This document shows, piece after piece, positions 34,020-41,376 of a DNA stretch of 64,000 nucleotides. The notes under the pieces are model-generated. The model did not search any database. It saw only the letters and a program-made list of their open reading frames with translations, and was not told where the DNA came from. Where the stretch lies: contig JACJYP010000002.1 of assembly GCA_020636045.1 (NCBI GenBank), positions 359,501 to 423,500 of the forward strand. Reading direction: 5' to 3'. Each line of letters opens with the position of its first letter. Positions within the stretch are counted from its first letter, which is position 1. The position numbers and the translations under genes were made by a program. This DNA is from Lewinellaceae bacterium (lineage in GTDB: Bacteria; Bacteroidota; Bacteroidia; Chitinophagales; Saprospiraceae).

Positions 34020-34748
34020 TCAGCGCGGCAGCAGCTTGCGCAGTTCGGTTACAATATCCATGTAGGCGTCGTCCTTGCTGCCGAATTCAGAAACGGCGCG
34101 GTTCATCGAAGGCAGCGACTTGAGTTTTTCCAGCCCGGTACCCTCGAAGTCCGCTTTTTCTATGCGGACCGGAATGATGCGCCGCCCTTCACCCATAGCA
34201 TTATACACAAGTTCGAACCAGTCGGGTGAATTGAACAGGTTGACGGTGATCAGTACAAGCAGGTAATCCGCATCTTCCATCTCCTGCTTTGCCCGGTCGA
34301 TCAGTCCTTCGCCGAGGGTTTCATTTACATTGTACACCCGGATCTTTTTGGTGATCTTCAGCACATTGAGGTGCCTGTTGAGCATGGTGGCATGCTGCTC
34401 GTCGGCCTGGTCGTAAATGATGACGAACTTGGGCACAGCCGCTACCGGCGCAGACGCAGGTCCCGGACTTCCCGGTGTAAAATCAGACTCATCCAAACCA
34501 CCGACAAGGTCCAGCAGGGCCTTGCGGATACGCGCTACCTCGAGCTGGTAGTCCTCCGTTTTGATGATACCGGTACCCATATCGCGAACGATCTGGCTCA
34601 GGCGACCTTCGAGCAGGATCGTCTGACTTCTTTTGTCCTGATTGTCGGAAAGGAACCCTTGCGTGGTTTTGACGGCAGCGGCAAGATCGCTTCCGATTTG
34701 CTCTTCCAGGTCTTTTTTCAGTTCGGCAAGTGGTTTCGGCAATGGCAT
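34020..34748 (-). CDS. EAD11-like domain fused to TIR-like domain
   Basis: This 242-aa protein is read from ATG 34748 (MPLPKPLAELKKDLEE). The alternative TTG two codons upstream is unlikely because the sister protein at 34760-35044 begins MPSPKPLSEIKNTLEE in exact register. Residues 1-85 are an effector-associated-like helical domain closing with EVARIRKALLDLV. A Pro/Gly/Ala linker (88-106) joins a TIR-like domain (107-242) with KFVIIYDQADEQHATMLNRHL, DADYLLVLITVNLF, SPDWFELVYNAM and the family-like end LEKLKSLPSMNRAVSEFGSKDDAY. E169 sits where TIR NADases have the catalytic Glu. The last gene of a three-gene operon. It could cleave NAD or assemble signals. Confidence 0.78.
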   Translation of the reverse strand: MPLPKPLAELKKDLEEQIGSDLAAAVKTTQGFLSDNQDKRSQTILLEGRLSQIVRDMGTGIIKTEDYQLEVARIRKALLDLVGGLDESDFTPGSPGPASAPVAAVPKFVIIYDQADEQHATMLNRHLNVLKITKKIRVYNVNETLGEGLIDRAKQEMEDADYLLVLITVNLFNSPDWFELVYNAMGEGRRIIPVRIEKADFEGTGLEKLKSLPSMNRAVSEFGSKDDAYMDIVTELRKLLPR

Positions 34749-34759
34749 AGACAACTGTT

Positions 34760-35044
34760 TTATTCCGGATGGGTAATATCCGATTCGTTCAGGCGGGAGA
34801 TCAGGTCGAGTAGCGCTTTTCGGATGCGTGCTGTTTCCATGCGGTGTTCCTCCGCGCTGATGACCCCGATATTCAGGTCGTCGCTGATCTGGCTATAACG
34901 GCCTGCCTGCATCATAACCTTTGGCTTGTAGTAGGCACTGTTGCGAACATACCCTTTCAAAACGCTGATGGCGTCGGCCATGTCAGTGATGAGCAGCTCC
35001 TCGAGGGTATTCTTTATTTCACTTAGTGGTTTGGGCGATGGCAT
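34760..35044 (-). CDS. Stand-alone EAD11-like adaptor protein
   Basis: This 94-aa protein contains only the helical domain shared with its neighbours: PKPLSEIKNTLEELLITDMADAISVLK, then GRYSQISDDLNIGVISAEE and RIRKALLDLISRL. Its first 20 residues match the TIR fusion protein closely, so the two probably arose by duplication. Start ATG 35044. The longer frame to 35122 runs through an inverted repeat and is rejected. It lies 11 bp upstream of the TIR gene. A free EAD can act as an adaptor or as a regulatory plug between effectors that carry the same domain. This is inferred from the conflict-system literature. Confidence 0.7.
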   Translation of the reverse strand: MPSPKPLSEIKNTLEELLITDMADAISVLKGYVRNSAYYKPKVMMQAGRYSQISDDLNIGVISAEEHRMETARIRKALLDLISRLNESDITHPE

Positions 35045-35066
35045 GATGGAATATTTTAAGGTCGGA

Positions 35067-35135
35067 CCGGAGTGTCCGGACCGCTGGCATTGCAGCGCCT
35101 TTGGCGATCGCCAGGTGACCATCCGAACACTCCGG
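35067..35135. repeat. Long-range inverted repeat between EAD genes
   Basis: CCGGAGTGT (35067-35075) pairs with ACACTCCGG (35127-35135). It fills most of the 102-bp gap between the protease gene and the EAD-only gene. It may be a palindromic extragenic element or may set relative expression of the operon parts. Confidence 0.5.
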
Positions 35136-35146
35136 AACCGTATCGG

Positions 35147-36154
35147 TTATCCGTTGAGAAACTTGAAAATATCGCGGAACAGGACGCCGCGGTTGGCGCC
35201 GCGCCGCTCTCCCTGGGCGTTGATCACCAGGCCTCCCTCCGCGTCGGTCTTGCCGGCGTGGTGGATGGCGACTACTTTCCAGTCCTTGTTGAACACTGGT
35301 GATCCGCTGCTGCCGGGTTCTGTGTCGGTGGTATAAAAGAGGTGCTGGTTGAGTTGCCCGAGCACTAGATTGGCATTCAAGGCGATCTGCTTGTCCTGTC
35401 CTTTCGGGTGCTGGATGATCGTCACACCTTCATTAACAGACGGCACAGCCTCCGGATCAAATTCAACAAAACCCCACTGGCTGAGCGGAGCATCGGAGCG
35501 GTCTTTCACCTTGACACGGGCGAAGTCGAGTTTGTCCGGCGTGCTTGTTTTGTAATCGGAGGAATCAAGATCGTAGGTGATGCGCGATTTGGTTTTCCCG
35601 TCGGCGCCTACCTCATAGTTGAATTCCAGTTTTGCTGTTTTGGCGACATCGGCCGAGCTGAGCACGTGGTTGTTGGTAAAAATATAACCTTCTTTCGTGA
35701 GAAACCCGGTACCGAGGTTGCCGTCGGCGCAGACGACCCGACAAACGGACTTTGAGGCTATGAGAGCCTTTTCAAGCCAGTTGATCTTGAGCAGGTTGTT
35801 TTCCACCCCGATGATCTTCTCCAGTCTGGCATCGTCGGGAATAGAAAACTGGAAGGCGTCGAGATTTTTGATCTTGGCGTTCAGCTCGATCTTGCGGGGG
35901 ATGGTCTTCATCATTTCCAGCAGTCCGAAGCGCACACGCGCCGTTTGCTGTGAAAATTGATTGAAATCCATCATGCCCTGCTGGAACATTTTGGAGGCTT
36001 GCCGGTAGTTGCCGGAAATCATCAGGACATCCTGGCGGATACCTGCCTGGGTCTTGTTATCCAGTTCGAAGAGGGCTTCCAGGGCCTTGTCAACTTCATT
36101 CTCCTGAAGCAAACCTTCTATGGTTTCGATGTAGGCGGTTTGAGCGTTTTGCAT
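35147..36154 (-). CDS. EAD11-like domain fused to trypsin-like serine protease
   Basis: This 335-aa protein is the first gene of the operon. Residues 1-85 form the same helical effector-associated-like domain as the two genes after it (YIETIEGLLQENEVDKALEALFEL, MISGNYRQASKMFQQGMMDFNQF, RVRFGLLEMMKTI). Residues 135-335 form a chymotrypsin-fold protease with GTGFL, His163 in FTNNHVL, Asp210 in KLDFARV and Ser283 in GSSGSPV. The triad is complete. No signal peptide is seen, so it is cytoplasmic. EAD-trypsin proteins are described as sensor or effector parts of bacterial conflict systems. The usual partner NTPase is not encoded here. Confidence 0.85.
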   Translation of the reverse strand: MQNAQTAYIETIEGLLQENEVDKALEALFELDNKTQAGIRQDVLMISGNYRQASKMFQQGMMDFNQFSQQTARVRFGLLEMMKTIPRKIELNAKIKNLDAFQFSIPDDARLEKIIGVENNLLKINWLEKALIASKSVCRVVCADGNLGTGFLTKEGYIFTNNHVLSSADVAKTAKLEFNYEVGADGKTKSRITYDLDSSDYKTSTPDKLDFARVKVKDRSDAPLSQWGFVEFDPEAVPSVNEGVTIIQHPKGQDKQIALNANLVLGQLNQHLFYTTDTEPGSSGSPVFNKDWKVVAIHHAGKTDAEGGLVINAQGERRGANRGVLFRDIFKFLNG

Positions 36155-36182
36155 TTGTGATCGAAGTGGTTTATAATGAAAG

Positions 36183-36216
36183 AACTCCCCGAAAGGTCTG
36201 AAACTTTCGGGAAGTT
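36183..36216 (-). terminator. Hairpin between the giant T9SS gene and the EAD operon
   Basis: A 13-bp stem (36183-36195 with 36204-36216, one mismatch) has the loop GTCTGAAA. On the minus strand it is downstream of the T9SS stop at 36248 and ends in a T-rich stretch, so it can terminate that gene. A TAnnTTTG box at 36226-36219 would place it at the very 5' end of the EAD operon transcript instead. Confidence 0.55.
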
Positions 36217-36218
36217 GG

Positions 36219-36226
36219 CAAAGTTA
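36219..36226 (-). promoter_or_regulatory. Candidate -7 box of the EAD operon
   Basis: TAACTTTG on the minus strand is an exact match to TAnnTTTG, 65 nt before the protease ATG at 36154. No TTTG is seen about 19 nt further upstream. Confidence 0.45.
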
Positions 36227-36247
36227 GCTTGTAAGTTATGTGTTTTT

Positions 36248-39200
36248 TTATTGTTTTATGATCCTGACAGGCGCACTGACGGCCGTTTTATCGTCGATCA
36301 TCAACTGATATACGCCCGCTGCGAGATCGCGGAGGGAGAGTTGTCTGCTGTTGATACCCTTGACGCTTTCGAACGACTCTTCTAGTACCAGGCGACCCGT
36401 GACATCCGTCAGCCGGATGCGCGCGCTGCCTTCCGAAGGGACATAAAACTGAACGTTCAATAGATCGCTCACGGGCGAAGGGTACACACTGGTGAAACCA
36501 AACTGTGTGTCTTTACGAGTAAGGTGAATGGCGTGCGACACGGATGCCGTGCCGTCCTGATCGACCGAGCGCAGGCGATAGTAAGCGCTGACCGGCGCAA
36601 GGTGGTCTTCCAGACTGTAATGCATGGGAACATCGGAGAATGCCTGTCCGGCGACGCGGCCGACCTCTTCCCAGATTCCGCCGCTCAGGGAGCGCTCCAC
36701 GATGTGCCACTGTACATCTTTCTCCTGTAGCGTGACCCATTCCAGCAAATTGCTGCGTTCCAGTGTTTTACCGGTAAAATATTTCAGTTCCAATGGCAAC
36801 GCTACGAGCCCGAAATGGGCCCCGAATTCGTCAAGTTGGTCTGTGAAAAAGTCAAGATAAAAACTGCCCACCATCGGCATGGCATTGTTGACCGTCAGCA
36901 GGGTAGAGGGACCGTTGTTGTTCAGTTGCTGGCAGTCGGCAATGACGCCGTTGAAGCGCGACACGACCAGGTCGTGGATCGTATTGTCGGGTTCGTTGGC
37001 CGCTACTTTCAAATCCTCGAACTCGGAATCGGTAAAAAACAGCCTCAATTTTACAGGTGTAACAAGCGGCTCCGACGAAGTGAGATAGTAATAGGCGGGG
37101 AGGTAAGGAATGCCGTTGCCGGAAACCGGGATCTCGTCGTATACCTGCACCCGGCAAGTGACCGTTCCCAGGTCGGCGCCGAGCGGATTGATCGCCGCGA
37201 CCAGCGGGCCGATATCCAGGTCGTCGGGAGTGGCATAAATGCCGTACCATTTGTCCTGGTTCACATTATCGATCGAATAGTCGATCAGACAATCGGCGGA
37301 GGCGATGCGCTCTACGGTTTCGATGACGGCAATACAAAAAGCGCCGCTGTTGATGCCCCATCCGTCCACCTGAATATAGTACGTTTCACCCTCATTGAGC
37401 CCGGTGTAGGATACCACCGAATTGAACCCCAGATAAGCTGTTCCGTTGTCCTCATCGCTGATCAGCAGTTGGTAGGTGGAGTAGTCGGCAGGATCGCCCA
37501 CCTGATAAAGCGCCACCTGGGTATCGTCGTTTGGCAGATAACTGCCCTGCGGGTTGGTAAAAATAGTGACCGTACCCGATGCAGGCGCTACAAACTTGAA
37601 CCACACCGTTTCGTCGGCGGCATCCTGCCAGCGCCCGATCAGGCCGTCCGTATCATCCACATCCGGGTCCGGCTCGTCGGGGTCGAGCCCGGCTCCGAAG
37701 TTCGAATAAATGTTTTCGTCGCAGGGCGTGTTGACGATGATCTCGATGGCGTCAAGCGGGCTGTCATTGGTAGGCGGCGCGCATTCCTTGATCGAGAATG
37801 TCTGCGTCACGCTGGCTATCGTTTGGGGGTCGCAAAGGATGTAGTATAGTTTGCCGGCTTGCAGTGTGCTGCCGGGAATGGGAGGCAGGTCGCTGGTGCC
37901 GGGGATATTGAAATCATCGATACAATGCCAGTTATCCTCGTTGCAGCCGTCGGAGGCATCTTTATACAGGTAGGAAACATAGCCGCCCGTGGCGGAGATC
38001 ACTTCCAGATTATAAGAGCGCGTATTGGGCGCCACAAAGCGGAAAAACTGCTCGCGGCCGGGGTTAGAGATGCCGCAATCGAGAATGTCCCATTTGCCGG
38101 TCTGCTCCGCGATCACCAGATTGTTCTGGTTGCACTGGATAAACGGTCCGTTGCAGTTGACAGGTGTGCTGAACAGGATGGTCACCCAATTGCTGTTCTC
38201 ACCGTTCGAGCAATTGGTACGCACAGAAAACTGATAATCAGTGCCGTCTTCCAGGTCGTTAAAGTTGATGAAAGTGCCCGTGAATGCGGCATCCTGGTGC
38301 AGGATCGTGGCCGGCAACTGGATCAATTCGTATTCGTAGTTGTCAGCACCGAACATATCGAGCCAGGAAAGATCGACGGTCGTGTAGCCGAGGTTGGCGG
38401 TATCCAGTTGCAGCACCTCGTAGCATTCATCAACCGGGAGCGGGTCGCAATTGAGCGATGCGATCCAGCCGGTTTCACCGCCACCATTTATTTCATCGGA
38501 AGTGAAATGCGCAGTGATGCACCCGCTTGCCGTGGTTACTTTGAATGGCCCAGGAAGCGCTCCGAAACCGTAAGTCCCGGAAATCGCTGCAAAAAGCGGT
38601 GCGTCGGTATCGTTGCCATTGTACAGTTTCAGGGTATCGCCGGCGCCGATGGAAATGGGTACGAAAAAACTCATGCTGATCGCATTGTCCGCCTCATCGG
38701 GGCACAACACCTTCACATAATCTTCATCTGTTCCGTATCCGCTGACGGGTCCGCCCGTGTCGCTGAAGAGATCGTCGCAACTCGGATCGGTGGTAAAGTT
38801 GATCGGCCCGGCCCACCTGCTGTAACCGGCGCCGCAATCGGATCGTACCCAGAAGGAATAGATCGTTAATCCGCTCAACCCGATAAGCGAGGCTTCGGGC
38901 GTGGTAGTCGATCCGCCGGCGATCTCAATACCCGCGCTGCCCGGCACATAGCCCTCCAGTCCGAACGACCAGTCATAACCTGCAGGCGAGCCGACCAGCG
39001 GCGGCGACCAACTGAGGCCGGCGGTGATGGACGTGACGGCGTCGACCTGCAGGTCGACGGGTGGGTAGCAAAAATCAAAGTTGATCACGGGGCGGCGTAT
39101 CCTGATCCCGTCTTCGGCTGACCCGGTGTAATCACATACGGTCTGGGCGGTACTGCCGTTCACCGCGTAGGTGCGCGAGCAGTTGAAGCCGGTCACCGAG

Positions 39201-39709
39201 TCGAGTTGTACGATGGCGTTGTTGGTGGCGCTGTTGCCCTGCGACTGGGTGGGGGAGTGGCAGATCTCCACGATGAGGTTGGAAGCGCCGTCCCAATAGA
39301 ACGGCATGATGAAGTCGTGCTGATTGGTACCGACAAAAGGCGTGTAATCCACCGGGCCGTAAACGGTCATGATACTCGGGTCGGATTCCCAGCCGCCGGG
39401 CGGTAGCGTATTGACGGCCGTGAGCATCAGTTTGATCGTATAATTTTCGTGTACGCCGACGTTCGTCACACTTTCCACGTTGAAACTCAGGCCCGTAATG
39501 TTGCCTTGTGTCGCACCGGCAGCCGTCAGCTCGGCGGCGCGGTAAAGGAACTGAGCCCGCATGCCTTCGCGGAAGCCTCCGTAAGGACTTGGGTAAGAAT
39601 TTGCGAAGTTCTGGTATTCGAAATTGCCGATGGTGTAGGATTGAGCGGCAAGCGGGAGCGAGGATAACAGCAGCCCCAGAGATGTAATCAGTTGTAAGGA
39701 AAATTTCAT
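36248..39709 (-). CDS. Giant secreted protein with FnIII and CUB-like domains and T9SS sorting domain
   Basis: This 1153-aa protein has a signal peptide (MKFSLQLITSLGLLLSSLPLAAQ). The mature N terminus reads YTIGNFEYQNFANSYPSPYGGF, a motif of large Bacteroidota surface proteins. It continues with a fibronectin type III-like domain (about 212-305, PPVDLQVDAVTSITAGLSWSPP), a CUB-like domain (about 305-420, CDDLFSDTGGPVSGYG, DTLKLYNG), a second FnIII-like module (about 425-515), a pre-peptidase-like beta domain, and the type A sorting domain (about 1075-1153, SVYPSPVSDLLNVQF, LTDVTGRLVLEE, LAAGVYQLMI). It is non-enzymatic in appearance and is likely an adhesin or matrix protein. No clear signs of frameshift. 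Confidence 0.88.
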   Translation of the reverse strand: MKFSLQLITSLGLLLSSLPLAAQSYTIGNFEYQNFANSYPSPYGGFREGMRAQFLYRAAELTAAGATQGNITGLSFNVESVTNVGVHENYTIKLMLTAVNTLPPGGWESDPSIMTVYGPVDYTPFVGTNQHDFIMPFYWDGASNLIVEICHSPTQSQGNSATNNAIVQLDSVTGFNCSRTYAVNGSTAQTVCDYTGSAEDGIRIRRPVINFDFCYPPVDLQVDAVTSITAGLSWSPPLVGSPAGYDWSFGLEGYVPGSAGIEIAGGSTTTPEASLIGLSGLTIYSFWVRSDCGAGYSRWAGPINFTTDPSCDDLFSDTGGPVSGYGTDEDYVKVLCPDEADNAISMSFFVPISIGAGDTLKLYNGNDTDAPLFAAISGTYGFGALPGPFKVTTASGCITAHFTSDEINGGGETGWIASLNCDPLPVDECYEVLQLDTANLGYTTVDLSWLDMFGADNYEYELIQLPATILHQDAAFTGTFINFNDLEDGTDYQFSVRTNCSNGENSNWVTILFSTPVNCNGPFIQCNQNNLVIAEQTGKWDILDCGISNPGREQFFRFVAPNTRSYNLEVISATGGYVSYLYKDASDGCNEDNWHCIDDFNIPGTSDLPPIPGSTLQAGKLYYILCDPQTIASVTQTFSIKECAPPTNDSPLDAIEIIVNTPCDENIYSNFGAGLDPDEPDPDVDDTDGLIGRWQDAADETVWFKFVAPASGTVTIFTNPQGSYLPNDDTQVALYQVGDPADYSTYQLLISDEDNGTAYLGFNSVVSYTGLNEGETYYIQVDGWGINSGAFCIAVIETVERIASADCLIDYSIDNVNQDKWYGIYATPDDLDIGPLVAAINPLGADLGTVTCRVQVYDEIPVSGNGIPYLPAYYYLTSSEPLVTPVKLRLFFTDSEFEDLKVAANEPDNTIHDLVVSRFNGVIADCQQLNNNGPSTLLTVNNAMPMVGSFYLDFFTDQLDEFGAHFGLVALPLELKYFTGKTLERSNLLEWVTLQEKDVQWHIVERSLSGGIWEEVGRVAGQAFSDVPMHYSLEDHLAPVSAYYRLRSVDQDGTASVSHAIHLTRKDTQFGFTSVYPSPVSDLLNVQFYVPSEGSARIRLTDVTGRLVLEESFESVKGINSRQLSLRDLAAGVYQLMIDDKTAVSAPVRIIKQ

Positions 39710-39946
39710 GTCAGGGAAACGATTAGGTTGTATAGTAAAAAGACCCGGCCGGGGCCGGTGCGAAAACGGGGGGATCGCATTTGGGGCGACGATTAACGAT
39801 TAGTGGGAATAGAAAAGTATCAGATTGATCTCAAAAGGCGGGATAAAAATACTGGAACCCGGGCACTCGCGGTTCGTTCCTTGTTTTTTTTAGCGAAAAT
39901 GCCGTAAAATAGTGCAAATATGATCGAAGCGGACGGTTTCTTACGC

Positions 39947-39961
39947 TTCAGACACACCTTA
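39947..39961 (+). repeat. Short copy of the dispersed CAGACACACC element
   Basis: TTCAGACACACCTTA shares its core with the larger copies at 6296-6310 and 45218-45232. It overlaps the stop codon of the gene at 39959. Confidence 0.4.
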
Positions 39962-40474
39962 AATGAGGCGTTTGTGCCAGCTCTTGCTGAAAGGTACCAG
40001 CCAGTTGTTTTCCAGCGCTGATCTGGAGGGGGCCAGCGTATTGACGACAAGCGTATCGGGCCCGATACGCCCTTGCTGTACAAATTGCGTGAATTGAGGA
40101 CGGTCGGCAAAGTGCATATTTTCTTCTTCGATCCAGGCAAAACGCATGCGCTCGAAGAAATCTATACCGGTTTCCCGGCCGAGTGCTTCCAGAAAATGTA
40201 CCGACTTGTCGATAGAACACCCGCTGGCGCCGGCCTGCGTTTCGTCGACCATCAGGATCACAAACTGTCCCATAAATACTTCGGCGGCAGCTTTCAGCGC
40301 CTGATTATGCGCCGTCCATTGCCGGGTAAACATATCCAGTGCTTGCCGGATCGCCTGCGTTTCCTGTCCGTTCAGGGGGCGGCTGGTCGTGTATATCCAT
40401 ACTTTCGACTCTGGTGCGAATGTCGTGTCATTTGCGAGTGCAGGGGTGAGCGCCGGAGCGATGGTATCATGCAT
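39959..40474 (-). CDS. Conserved Bacteroidota protein (labelled ABC transporter ATPase in databases)
   Basis: This 171-aa cytoplasmic protein matches a Bacteroidota family usually named ABC transporter ATPase, although no Walker A or B motif is present, so the label is doubtful. Recognisable stretches are KVWIYTTSRPLNGQETQAIRQALDMFTRQWTAHNQALKAAAEV, FVILMVDETQAGASGCSIDKSVHFLEALG and the closing NNWLVPFSKSW. The ASGCSIDKS segment with a conserved Cys is the best-conserved part. It follows the iron-sulfur protein gene by 11 bp and is the last gene of that operon. Function unknown. Confidence 0.75.
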   Translation of the reverse strand: MHDTIAPALTPALANDTTFAPESKVWIYTTSRPLNGQETQAIRQALDMFTRQWTAHNQALKAAAEVFMGQFVILMVDETQAGASGCSIDKSVHFLEALGRETGIDFFERMRFAWIEEENMHFADRPQFTQFVQQGRIGPDTLVVNTLAPSRSALENNWLVPFSKSWHKRLI

Positions 40475-40485
40475 GGGTTGAAATT

Positions 40486-41262
40486 TTAAAGCCGGGTGAG
40501 GATCATTTCTGAAAGGTCGTACACCGGAATTTGTTCATTTTTCTCTTTGGCTTTCAGTCCGTCCTGAAGCATGGTCAGGCAAAACGGGCAATTGGCAGCC
40601 ACCGCGCCGGGGTCGGTCTCCAGGGCATCCTCCACGCGTTCGATGTTGATCCGCTTGTCGCCGGGTTCATCTTCTTTCCACATCTGAGCGCCGCCGGCGC
40701 CGCAGCACAGACCGTTTTTGCGCGAGCGTTTCATTTCCACGAGGTCTACATCGAGGGCTTCGAGCAGGGCGCGCGGCGCCTCGTACATGTCGTTGGCGCG
40801 ACCGAGATAACAGGAGTCGTGGTAGGTGATGCGCTTGCCCTTGAATTCGCCGCCTTCCTTCAGTTTCAGTTTGCCATCCCGGATGAGTTCGTTGAGCAGC
40901 TGCGTGTGGTGCACTACTTCGTAGTGGCCGCCCAGAGTGGGGTATTCATTTTTCAGCACATTAAAACAATGCGGGCAGGCGGTCACGATCTTTTTCACAC
41001 CGTACATATTCAGCGTCTCGATGTTCATCGCCGCAGTCATCTGGAACAGGAATTCGTTGCCGGCACGCCTTGCAGGGTCGCCGGTGCAGCGTTCTTCGTT
41101 GCCGAGGATCGCAAAGGCCACGCCGGCGTGCTCAAGGATCTCGCACAATGCGCGCGTGACCTTCTGGGCGCGCGCGTCGAATGAACCTGCGCAACCGACC
41201 CAAAAGAGTATCTCCGGGCTGTTGCCTTCTGCCTGGTATTCCGCTATGGTTTTGACTGTCAT
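40486..41262 (-). CDS. Iron-sulfur binding protein with two CCG domains (HdrB/GlpC/LutA-like)
   Basis: This 258-aa protein is read from ATG 41262 (MTVKTIAEYQAE), since the in-frame start at 41340 runs through the palindromic element. It has two cysteine-rich CCG-type domains. The first has VGCAGSFDARAQKVTRAL, CTGDPARRAGNE and TACPHCFNVLKNEYP. The second has YHDSCYLGRANDMYEAPRALLEA, GLCCGAGGAQMW and NCPFCLTMLQDG. Such subunits bind a noncubane [4Fe-4S] cluster in heterodisulfide-reductase-like complexes. It follows a membrane iron-sulfur protein. Together they form a two-subunit HdrDE/DsrMK-like electron-transfer module with no known donor or acceptor. Confidence 0.88.
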   Translation of the reverse strand: MTVKTIAEYQAEGNSPEILFWVGCAGSFDARAQKVTRALCEILEHAGVAFAILGNEERCTGDPARRAGNEFLFQMTAAMNIETLNMYGVKKIVTACPHCFNVLKNEYPTLGGHYEVVHHTQLLNELIRDGKLKLKEGGEFKGKRITYHDSCYLGRANDMYEAPRALLEALDVDLVEMKRSRKNGLCCGAGGAQMWKEDEPGDKRINIERVEDALETDPGAVAANCPFCLTMLQDGLKAKEKNEQIPVYDLSEMILTRL

Positions 41263-41284
41263 GGTTTTATGATTGCTAGTGTTC

Positions 41285-41351
41285 CCAACCTCTGGTTGGG
41301 GAATGACACGTTTTTTCTTTGATTGCTTTGATTTTGCCAACCAGAGGTTGG
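41285..41351. repeat. Paired palindromes (REP/BIME-like)
   Basis: CCAACCTCTGGTTGG (41285-41299) and its exact reverse complement CCAACCAGAGGTTGG (41337-41351) flank a T-rich 37-nt spacer. Each copy is itself a small palindrome, and the two can form one long hairpin. They fill the 114-bp gap inside the iron-sulfur operon. The pattern is like bacterial REP/BIME elements. Confidence 0.7.
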
Positions 41352-41376
41352 CGTTACGGGTAGAGGTAGGGGCTAC

